DNA from: Hyposmocoma kahamanoa
Taxonomy: Eukaryota; Arthropoda; Insecta; Lepidoptera; Cosmopterigidae
Assembly (NCBI RefSeq): GCF_003589595.1
Contig: NW_020653855.1
Coordinates: forward strand, 955,912 to 1,019,911
DNA length: 64,000 nucleotides
Direction of reading: 5' to 3'
Shown here: piece after piece, positions 47,301 through 59,300 of the stretch
How the letters are laid out: every line of letters begins with the position of its first letter
Numbering within the stretch: the stretch's first letter is position 1
Program-made: the position numbers and the translations under genes
Notes under the pieces: generated by a model
Told to the model about the DNA's origin: nothing
Seen by the model: only the letters and a program-made list of their open reading frames with translations
Database searches by the model: none

Positions 47301-50300
47301 TTCGCACTAAGCGCTTTGCCTCCTCCTTCCTGATGCGTACGGCAAAGGAATGGAATGCTCTACCGGCATCTGTATTTCCCGAAAAGTACAATTTGGGGCT
47401 ATTCAAGGCTAGAGTGAATAGGCATTTTTTAGGCAAACGCGTCCCATCGTCGGTCACATCGTCGCTTAACATCAGGTGAGATTGTGGCCAAGCGTGTGTC
47501 TATTATATATTTAAAAAAAAAAAAAAAAAGATATAGCAAAATCAACCATTAAAGTAATTGCTCCTAAATTGAAGTTAGGCGCTATTTATAAAAATGAATC
47601 TTCACGCATGAACAGCCACCCTTCGAGGTGGATGATTTTCTTCAAAATAAAATGGGACCACTATGGAAGTACCCCCTTTCCAACAAAAAAAGAATCATGA
47701 AAATCGGTTCACAAATACCGGAGTTATCGCGTAACATACATACAAAAAAAACATACAGTCGAATTGAAAACCTCCTCCTTTATTGAAGTCGTTTAAAAAG
47801 ACCCTCTTTTGCAGACGTCAGAATAAATCGTATCAGGGCTTGAGCTCTTAGAGCAATCATATTTAAGCCTGTAAGTTGGATTGCCTGTCAAATTCGTACT
47901 ACGAGCTCACAAAAACAATTCGCTATCCATGCAGTTTACGTTCCTCATTCGAAATCCGTTCACCTTTTCTTTCCTAGCAAAATCGTATCATGGCGTGCCG
48001 TTTGCCATGCAAATCTGTAAAAATAAGCAATTCAAAAAAAGTTACTCCGTGACTACGTTTTTTAGATTTTGTTACATTTTTAAGAAATTTCGTTTAAGTT
48101 TTATTATATTTTCAGTTTCATAATTCTTTGTTATCTTTTTAGGCTATATAGCCAATTGTCAATAAATAAATACTGTTAACTATTGAGCGTTTTTTGAAAA
48201 TTTTAGTTTGAGTTTCTAATCTTTAAAGTATTGTTGATAAATTATTGGCATGAATGTTATTGCAATTTTTAAATGGAGTTTTAATCATTTTAATAATTTT
48301 ATTGACCGAAAATCGTAAAATAACTTTATAAGTAGTGCCAAATTTGACTATAATGCAATCAATAAAAATGTACGAATACAAGATACGTTCCAATTATGTT
48401 ATCAAATTACAAACTCACCTTATTAATTTCAGTGATAATGACTAAACGTGACATGTAGTTTTGTCGTACGACAAATTGTAAAGTACAATTGAAAAGTTGC
48501 CGATATTACAAAACAACGTAATTAGCATTATTAATAATAAAATTAATAAAAAAAATATAATTATTCCCATTTTGAACACAATCGGTTAATAGTGCATAAA
48601 CGCTCCCAGGATAGTGCATCTGTCTATTTCTTTCATATGATTTAGTATGTAGTTTCATCTCGCTCTTGTTAGAGGTCAGCTAGCCAGCCTGAGACAATAA
48701 TTAACGTTTAAAAAGTAAAATTCATCATCCTGTCATGCCATTCCCGTTCCACTTTGTGTAAGGTCATGATACGAATTTAAGCAATTCAGTTTTACCACGT
48801 CAAGTGAATTGCATGGAACTTAACTGGCTGTTTATAAGCTCATAGTAGGCCGTCTGAAGTACGGAAAAATTAGTTTTTTGTGCGTTTACAATAAATAACC
48901 TTGAGATCGCCGGTCATTCTCGTGGTTGTACGGTTGCCGCATTGATCGTAAAAACCGGCGATGACTCCATTTGTGGACACAAGGAAACAAATTTCTCTTC
49001 AATAGAATAGTTTTTATAGTGCATAATTAAAAGAAAAAGTCATTTGACCGGATGTCCGTTCCCACAATAGTTCGACGGTTGAAATGGCGGCATTCGCACG
49101 AATTTTTTTATAAAAAAAATTAGGAATATCACACACGTTGCTCTGATCCCAAAGTAAGAAACAGCACATATGTCATGGAAATCGGAAACAACGACGGTAC
49201 CACTAACACCCAGGCCCGAGACAATATTGAATTGTTCTTCATTGACCCGGCCGGCAATGAACCCGGGATTTAAGAGTAGCGACACAAGTTATGGGACATG
49301 TCGTGCGCCTAGTGGTAAGCGATACACGTGTCCAGAACAGTTGCAGTGTCGCTCAGAGCTTGCAATGGCAAAGATCGGACGAACACTGCCACTGCGCCCG
49401 TCACTCTGAGACACAATAAATTTCACCAACACTCTTCACACGCGTCACATTGCTGTTTGGCGGTAGAATTAGATATGAGTAGATATTCCTGGACGAACTC
49501 TTTCACACGGAACTTAAATGGCACTAAAATATTTTTTTTATTTACTTGTATTCAGGTTACAAAGACCCATAAATACATACCTTACAGACCAACATACATA
49601 ATAATACAAAACACACATATAATATATACCTTAAGGAATAACATATATACAACCTTAGAATAATAACGCATAGAAACCGAGTCCGCACACGCTAAGTGAG
49701 GCAAATTGAAGCGCTCCTAAAGGGCCTACACGAGCGGGCGGGCCCTCAGTGCTCAAGGTCAACTTGCACCGAGAACAGATCAAGAATTTTAGCTAAAAAT
49801 GACGAAATGTGCGCTAAATGAGTGTAAAAGTACGTCAGACAAACATAAAATAGATACTAACATCACATTCCACAAGGAAGTAACGCGTTTCAACTTGTAT
49901 TTTTATATAAATATTCACTAAAACCGAAAATTAACCTACTACTAAAAGTAGCCTACATGAATTTGATTTTTGCCTCACTTGCGACAGTTCGTTTGATATG
50001 AAACTATCATTCTATGCGTTATTATTCTAAGCATACAATATAATAAATTACTATTTCTAACTGGATGCTGATAAGCAATAACGTGTCAATCAACAGGATC
50101 GCAGTTATGCGAAAATGGCACCTAATGATTTTTCGATGTTTTTGATAGTTAGTACTAAAATTTGTTGTTAACAGTTGTTGGGCAATTATAATAATAAATC
50201 ACAACAATTCATTCAAACGTAACGAAACAATCTTTAGAGGTCATTTTAGCAAAACTATAATCATGTTGATTGACATGTTATTCCTTTGCAGCATCCAACT

Positions 50301-53300
50301 AATCTACACGAATTGCACTTGTCGGCGACGTGTGGCGCAATCTGGTGTCAGGTAACCGGCCGCGGAATCGCCACATACGTACATATGAACATACGTACAA
50401 AAAATAACACAACCGAATTGGGAACCTACTCTTTTTTTTAAAGTTGGTTAAAAATAAACTAGCTGTTCTTGATAGTCGTCTGCACAAAGTCACAAATGCA
50501 TTTAAGAGGCAATGTATACGCTTCTATAATAAGATTCCAGGTGATATTCAACATTTGCCATTTACTGTAGTGAAATAAAAACTTTGTTCTAATGGTTATT
50601 ATACAACTTCTGCGTACTTGTATGACAAAATTCCGTGATAGTGACCCGTTTAGCTCTAGCAGGTAGTCTCGGTCTAAGATGTTTGAAATCTATATGATAA
50701 ATGTACAAAGAGCAACACCTACGAATGAGCAGTAAAGGTGTGCTTACCTATGAAATAAAGATGATTTTGACTTTGAGCGGTAAGACTTTTTTCGTGCACC
50801 CCACTTTACTTTTTATGCATCGAGTATATAACCAGAAATAGTGACAAAATGTCATTTAATTTGTTTGAAAACTATTCTGCGAAATCATTACGGTGACAAC
50901 TGCGCTCCGATTGGCCAACTCGAATTCGAAACAATTGACGGGTGTCGTCAATTGTCGGGCTGCACGCACACATCGTGGTCGTGATGAGTTGCCAGTGAAG
51001 GATGGTCCGTATATCGTCTCTATTTCTGGTTACATACTTGAAGTTTTTATGTAACCGTGATATTCGATTAATATAATTACTATAATTATATGTAAATGCG
51101 TGGATCTTTAAGTAACACGTGGTAAATACGGTTGTCGGGGCAAGCATTCTAAATCAATTAACAAGACAATTTATTCAATGTTAAAATACCAATAAGTAAT
51201 TGATGCCTACATTTTTTATATATAATTTATGATATGTTTACATATAATGTGCATTAATCATAGAAGTATGTGTCGTTATAAAATACCTTCCTGTACTACC
51301 GGTCAGACGTATATACATCCAACCTTACCTAATCTAAATCAGCTACTTATGCTATAGAGTCTCTACTACCTCAAATAGCTTTGGTTGATTCTGCATATCA
51401 ATGAAAGTGGTGAATCAATCAATTTGGAAAAAAAATGTAGTATAATCGATGATGTACATCATTAAACACAAACCTACCTCGAAATTTTACAAGAAAACTG
51501 CTGTTGTCAATAGGTACTTACGATATTTAGTAGCAGTAGAGCTTCTTGTGAAAGAGTTCGTCCAGGGAAGTACTTCCACCTTCTTACCTACATATTTTCA
51601 CCTTACTTTACCTATTTCTACCGCTAGGCAATTATGTCAGTATTACTGTATTCCGGTTTGGATGGGTAAGAGTGCTGCTGAAATTACAAACATATGGGAC
51701 TTGTCAACAACAACGAACAGGGATGATTGATAGTTGTCATACAGCCGTTCGCAAGAGAGTGGCATCCCTGTTGGCCAGGGTGAGAGGCAGTACCAACAGT
51801 CTTCTCAAGGTGGTAGCAGAGAGGATGGACAGCCCAATCCTTAAGTAATGAAATAAATATTTTTATTCGCAAGCAAACACGGTAAGAAAAGATATTATTA
51901 TGGTGTCAAGAACACGTGTTGCACCAGATACTGGCACGCAAATATTAAAATAAATGGAAGTTAAATAATGTCATAAATTAAAATTATACAATTTGTCAAA
52001 TAAGCAATGTCATATAAAATTAAGTACAAATGCCAATAAAATCATAAATTAAACAATATCAAAGAACCATGTCAACCGTGACCATGGGACCTGTAAAGGG
52101 CCCGAAACGTCGGTTTGTTTGAAAAAACAAATATACGCGATTTAAATCCGGAAAAATAGTTTCATTCCTAAATATCAAAGAAGTGAGAACAGCACAAATA
52201 TAAGCAAAATGTCAAATACAAACAAAATGTTAATTTCTTTTTATTATTAAAAAATCTTTGATATCGCATAAACACAGATCACATAGCAAATCAAATAACT
52301 TTTTTTTAAATATTTTTATAGGTAAATCTGCGATAGCTGCAGGCAAAGCATTATTTATTATTTATTAGTATTGGATGTCCATCCTTCATGAAAATGAACA
52401 CTTTGCTTCCTACTAACATATACGGGGGGCGCACTATAAGTTTCCGGAATGCATAAGAAAAAAGTACTATAAATGGTCAGAAATGAATTTATTGTTTCTC
52501 AAAACATTCTCCGTTAGCGTTAATGCACTTTTTCATACGTATGAAACAATTTTGAAAACATTAATGCCACTCCTCAGTGACAATCTCTGAAACATATTTT
52601 TCATACTCTTCGACAGCCTCTTCAGGTGACGAAAATCGTAGACCCCGTAACTGGTTCTTAATTTTTGAAAATAAATAAAAGTCACAAGGTGCCAGGTCGG
52701 GACTGTATGTTGTGTGACAGTGCGGGATGGCTCATAAGGTCAACGTTATTCACCTTCAAAAATTCATTTGTCTGTCTGGCCGTGTGAGAACTGGCATTAT
52801 CGTGGTTGTTTTTACGTTGTTTGTCAATATCTTCGGTCAACAAACAAATGGTCGTGTACTAATCACTATTCAGGGTACAACGATTCTCCAAAGCAACAGT
52901 AGCCACGTGTGCAATTTTATTAAAAAAAGAAGCAATCATCCGCTTAGAGGCACTTTGTGCGCGCGCTACTTTGGTTGATTTCGGCTCATCTCGAAAGACC
53001 CATACGCTCGATTGCTGCTTTGTTTTGGGATCGTAACTATAAATCCATATTTCTTCACCTGTCACTATGTTCCACACCAAATTTGACGCCCCTTCGTTAA
53101 ATCTGGTAAGCATGGCATTGCACCAAGTGACGCGATCCGTTTTTTGAGCCTCAGTCAAATTGTGTGGGATCCACCGAGAGCACAGCTTTTTCACAACATA
53201 TTGGGATGTTTGTATAGTATGGATTGTATTTGACTCATGCCTATGCCTAAAGATGCCCAAATCTCATGGTATGTCACATGCCTTTCTGTTTTGTTCATAC

Positions 53301-56300
53301 GGCGCACAGCATCGACGTTTTTGTTATTCATAGCAGTGGACGGGCGACCATCATGAAATTCGTAACTGAGTTTCACACGATCGCGTTTGAATTCTGTAAA
53401 CCAGCTATAAATAATCGTCTTGCATGGTGCTTCATCGCCAAAAGCAGTCTGATGGCGATGGAAGCTCCACTGAGCTGTTAAATTACACTTAAAAGCCGTA
53501 GAAAATCACCCTACGAAAATTTTCCCGAGTTAAATCCATGGTGACGTAGACAACCAATTTCTAAAATGACGCCACAATGTAAAAACAAGTGACAATCAGA
53601 TGAAACAAACTGTATTTCTACAGCCAAAGAGTTCAATTTTCAAATGTTGTAATTACTTTTTAAATATTGTTTATGTAAGTGGCCAGTTCCGGAAACTTAC
53701 AGTGCGCCCTATGTATGTAAGTACCTACTAAGACCATATGGACGTATGTATAACTGTACCTACTGTCTGAAATAAAATTGTTTTATTTCATTATATTCAT
53801 TAAGGTTTCTGCTAATTAAGTTTTCTGGTAAAAAACACGTTTAAACGGTAACACGGATAAGTATTAAGTTGCTACCTAAATCCAAAAACATAACGATTTG
53901 AACGGTATTTATACCCGGTATATACTGACGTCAGCCGTAGTGTCTGACCACTGAACCGTGAGGTCATAAATATGTACTAGGATCGAAAAATTTATACTAC
54001 TCAAACGGACGTACCTTGCAAACCTTGAATAGGGCCAATTTGTATATAATAAGTATGCAGGTACGATATGGTAGTAAAAACATATTGGCATGTTGTAACG
54101 GACTGGTTATTTCTCGTAGAAGGGCGCAGACACTATATCATGCCTCTTGCTCCGTGTAACAAATTTCTTTTATGGACAGTTAAGAACATTATCAAAAGTC
54201 GAATGACATTATGAAAGTTATCAGTAGTCAACATTTTCTACTGACAATATGAACGTTATCATAAGTCAACTGAAATTGTATAAATTAGTTACTTTTTATG
54301 TATGTTCTGTTCATCCCTATGTAAACTTCAAATTAAGAGTACTCATAAGTTGAATATGTTACGTGACTCGGGTACCGTTATGATAATTTTATCATAGTTA
54401 TAAATTGTGTATATTTTAGTGATAATTTCATCGAAACTAATCAGGACGCGTCATCCACCTACTAATATAAAATGTAACGAGTTCTCCACCAAAAGAGTAA
54501 AGTCTGAAACAACTCAAGCTAAGCACTCTTACCTTTTTATCTACATGTGTTAATTTTAGATGACACTATTCTTACTACTCCCCCCCCCCCCCTTCCAACT
54601 CTTAAATTTCTATCCCAAGGTTGCCTGGAAGAAATAGCTACTTAGCAATAAGGCCGCCTGTTGTACATTAGCTTACTCTGTGATACTCACATTGTTGTGT
54701 GTTGTTATTCTAATTCTAATGTGCAATAAAGAATATTTCATTCATTCATTATTTAAGGCTAAATTGTTGTTATTTTAATGTAGATAAATGAAGGTTTTTT
54801 ATTGCTATTATTATGAAAATTATCAGAAGTCGAAATTTTCTATTGACGATACGAACATTATCAAAAGTCGACTGACATTATAAAAATTATCAGCGGAACG
54901 GAACGGAAGCGAAATTGCACAGAGCATAATGAAATTATATGAACTGTGTAACGTACAAACTAGGTAGGTACTTCTTTTATAATCTGCCTACGGAAGTGTG
55001 ATTTAATCTATGTGCGTTGCTTGAAATAACAGTAATTGGCAAAACAAAAACTACTTACACCAAGAGACGGGACGAATAAGTAGCCTAGTGGTAATCTACA
55101 AGCCTGTCCATAACCATAAAAGCAGTGCCGCTCAGAGCTTTAAAAGGCAAAGATCTGAGGGGCACTGCCTCTGCGCCCGTCACCCTGAAACATAAGTTGA
55201 CAAGTCCCATGTGCCTGTAATTTCACCAGCACCATTACCCTCCAAAACCGGAACGTAGTAATGCTACATCACTGTTTAGCGGCAGAAGGTTTACTGGTAC
55301 TAAAATACACCATAAGTACAAATTATTGCATGAGTGTGTATATAAAAAAAAAAACTTTGTACGTTGCAAGGCGGATCACAGGGTTTCTATATGAACTTTT
55401 TATAACACCTTTTGTAACCTGCGTATTACAAAGAAATAAATTAATATGAATTTGAATAATTTTACTTTAAATTTCATTGTTGAATCTTCTCGTTACAAAT
55501 CTGAAACCAAGCCTCCACATAAAGAGTGATATCGATCAATGATAAAATAAAATAAAATTGTTTATTCAGTAACATAATGTATAGAGAAAACTACAGACTA
55601 CTTATGCGATTTAATGTAAAAATAACACATGTACCTGAACTAGGAAATTCCTGTATTTCAGGTAAAAAGTACTACTAATTATAAAACGTGGATACTATTA
55701 ATACTATTAATAAATACTTATTTAGAGGCTTTTAATTCCAAGGAGGAGGCATTGCCATTCTTCATAAAATCAACAATCACTTTCAACAAGGTCCGTCGTA
55801 GAAAGGGACCGATCTTGAAAACTATGGAATGTAGAGACCAATGTTTAAAAACAAAAAACTAGTTTTTTATTTCTTTATTGCATGCAACATAAAGATGTTG
55901 TCACGACTGGGCTTGATTTGTTTGTAATTGAAATTCGTATTTGTATTTCAAACATACATTTTTCACCTCACTAGCTCGGGAAGGCTTTCTTTCTCATTAG
56001 AAATGTGCGCGCTAAAGCGTTTTTTAAATTCAAACTTGACGATGGACTGTGGTGCACCTAACCTTTTCCTTCAATGAAATAAAAAAGGTAATGACAATAA
56101 AAGAGATAATGTTCAACTAACCGAATTGTTGCACTTTATTACTTATTTATGTAACATAAATCCGTTGTATATTTTATTCTTCTTATTGTTGAAATTGACA
56201 TTGAAAACTAATTGTGTTTATTTAATTATTTTAATTCGTTGAAGAACTAAAATAATTTCAATAACCACTAAGTACAGGCAAGAATTTTTTTCCTTTAGTC

Positions 56301-59300
56301 AAAATGATGTTTTATAGTTCGTCTGTTTTTCTTTCATCTACAATTTCCCTCGCTATAGTGAGTTGAAAAGTTGTTTTGTGTTGTTTTGGGTCTCCTGTCT
56401 TGAAACCCTCGCTACGCTGAGGATTCCACTTTTGAACCACTCGCTGTTTCAATATGAGCACTCGTGTGAAACAACAACTTTGTAGCCTTGCATAACAAAT
56501 GACTATTACAATTCAACAACATGTAATAACCATACATCAATTTATAAAGTTATCGGATGTACGAAGGCCTATGCGATCATAGTACTTCAACCTATTGTTA
56601 ATAGGTAGTTACAAAACAGCTTTTTGAAAAGGGTATAATAGTTGGGATGGCACCAAATATATATAATAAACTACCGGAAAACATGAAGTCAATACCATTA
56701 GCATTACTTAAAAAAAACTGACATCTCTATTGTTTGATAAAATGTTATTATACTATTAATGATTATCTACATGACAACTTATAATTATGAAATTCAATCA
56801 CATATTTTATCACGTTTTTAATATTTTTAACTTATATCTGACATGAATTATATTTAGGAAATTAAACTATTTTTCCGCATTTAAATCGCGTATATTTGTT
56901 TTTCAAACAAAGCGACGTTTCGAGCCCTTTAGTGCTAAGCCCATGCCCATGGTCACGGACTGACGGACCTGGAGTAAAGTGGGCCCGAGTTTTCTAGATT
57001 TTTATACTCTTGGATCTCGGAGGTGGAACATTTTCTTCAAATTTGAACGGGACCAGTACTTTCCAACAAAAAAAGAATTATCGAAAACGGTTCACAAAAG
57101 TCGGGAGTATTTTTGAAGTCGGTCAAAAACACAGAGTGCATTAAGGGTATTAAAAGACTCATTCAGAGTGCGGGCGCGGGCGCGGCGCCGAGTTCGGGCG
57201 CGCGGGTCTTGGCGTGTTCCCTTTCACAGTGGCGAAGCGACTAAAACCGTTAGAGCCGCACGTCGAAGTTGCAAACAGACACTAGATGCTAGATCCAATA
57301 GATCCACCCGCGCGACTCACGAGCCGCCGCACCTGCGCCCGCCTCGACACAGGCGCGTGCGGCCACTGTGAATGCTACCACAGACTTACTAGGGAAGTGA
57401 ACGCAACGAACGTCATCTTCCATTTGATTAAAACGCACTCGCGCCCGCATCCGCGTCCGCCACCACTCTGAATAAGGCCTAACACGAACGACATCTTCAA
57501 TGTTATAATCAATACCATTTTTACTTACTTTATCTTCAATTTGAAAATACGACCCCATCTATTGGCGAATTAAAAAATTTAAAGGGTAAATGTTTATACA
57601 CGTAACTATAGATGGCGTTAAATTTAGATATATCTTTCTTTCAGACGATCTTTAGCAATCCCACCAAAAACAGACGGTCCCTACTCCCACGACCGATGCG
57701 TGATGTACAAGACGGACTGGGCGGCTGCGCTTGCGCAAAACAGAACAACGTCTGACGACGAGTGGCCGATTGTACCCTGCCAAAATGGATGGGAGTACAA
57801 TAGGAGTGATGTGCCCTATGAAACTATTGCTTCACAGGTAATATGCACAATGAGTAATATTTAAAAAATATGATTTATGTTTTTTTATACCAAAACACTT
57901 TACATTTTTTAAATGGGTTAGGTAGTACCCATTAATTTTTGTGTTTGCGATTAGTGAACTACTCAGCACGCACGTGGGCTGCTTTGTTGACGGAATTTGT
58001 TTAAACAACAATAGCTATGCCGATGACATGGTGCTGCTAGCGCCATCGATCAGTACATTGAGAAAACTAATTTGACTATATGAGTCATATGCAACATCCC
58101 ATGGCTTGTTATATAATGTTAAAACGTCGGAGTTTACGATCTTTGGAGCCGCCGGTAGGAAGAGTCCTACGTGTGCACTTCCTGGTTCTCCGTTAAAAAG
58201 GGTTAGCCATTTTTAATTCTTGGGACACTATGTTACCGACGACCTCAAGTATGATCTGGATATGCAGCGCGAACGGAGAACACTATCGCTGAGAGCAAAC
58301 ATGCTTGCTCGCAAGTTCGCCAGATGTACGGCTGCAGTTAAGACAACATTGTTTAGAGCTTACTGCACATCAATGTACGCTAGCGCTCTGTGGAAGAGCC
58401 ACACTCAGTGTTCTCGGAATGCTCTGTGCGTGCAATGCTACAACGCCTTCAGGACGCTGTTGGGGCTGTCACGTTTCTGCAGTGCCTCAGCCATGTTCAC
58501 TGACGCGCGCGTAGATAGTTTTACGGCTGTTGTACTGAAGACATTGCTGATAGGAATGAGTGCCAATTATGCGGCACTTAATAAATATAACACAAAGTCC
58601 CTGGTAATATATAAGTACTAATATAGTTTTAAGTCTGTACCTACTAACATTTGATTGGATCTCAGTTGTCTCAACAAATAAATTTTATTATTATTATTAA
58701 CACCCAAAATCGAGGACAAAAACTATATACTTCTAAATATTTGTTGCAAATTGAGTTTTATTCAAATTGAATGATATTATTGCAAAATGTTTATTGCTTT
58801 CTCATCTAGACGATTTGATTTGTCATTCTATTGAATCGATGCACTTGAAAATCGCATTGAGATAAATCGATACAAAAAATCATTAGATCGTATGCACTGA
58901 TCGTTCTTCATCAAAACCGCATCATAATGTACTTTCCTTTTTTTGTGAGAATCTACAGGATTGTGTGGTGTTAACTCTTTTTCGTCTAAAAAAAGATTTT
59001 TTTATATCGAAATTTGTAATAATTATTTAATTACACCTACCAAATTCCGTATTCGCTGTTTCTGTTCACAATTTTGGGCAAAAATGGGTTTAAAATCGGG
59101 CGCTTTGAATTAAAACTCGGTTTAAAGCCGGCCGCGTTGATCGGGTTTTATACCACTGCCCAGCTTTGGTTACCACCCCTCTTTGGACTTCTCCCACATC
59201 CTCAACAATTAAAAATTGTGACAAATTGACATATCTAATATTATGCCCCCCGAATATTGTGAAAAAAATTAATTTTGTGAAAAAAACAAACAGAAAACAA

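Larger units (their letters stand above)
49540..50390 (+). repeat. Repeat P copy interrupted by C and Q elements
   Basis: Left part 49540-49653 (TATTCAGGTTACAAAGACCC, ACCTTAAGGAATAAC), middle 50032-50060, right part 50303-50390 (CGACGTGTGGCGCAATCTGG, GGTAACCGGCCGCGGAAT). These pieces are close together at 1265-1500. Confidence 0.5.
34402..57644 (+). other. First coding intron of the transporter gene (23.2 kb)
   Basis: The intron is bounded by GTAAGT and TTTCAG and is in phase 2. It holds most of the mobile DNA described here: A, B, C, D, F, G, H, I and K repeats, LINE fragments, SINEs and one mariner. I found no exon of another gene inside it on either strand, although small nested genes could escape inspection by eye. 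Confidence 0.85.

Noticed and set aside
46882..47615. LINE family 1 inserted into one G copy with GCCAC duplicated
   Set aside because: The right-hand G belongs to the subfamily with its own head (TCTTCACGCATGAACAG), as at 4840. The two G pieces are separate copies.
53266..53481. Plus-strand frame of 71 codons
   Set aside because: Antisense shadow of the mariner transposase pseudogene.
57168..57558. Arginine-rich open frames on both strands in the GC-rich block
   Set aside because: High GC removes stop codons by chance. The block is bounded by inverted ends and looks like a transposon, not a gene.
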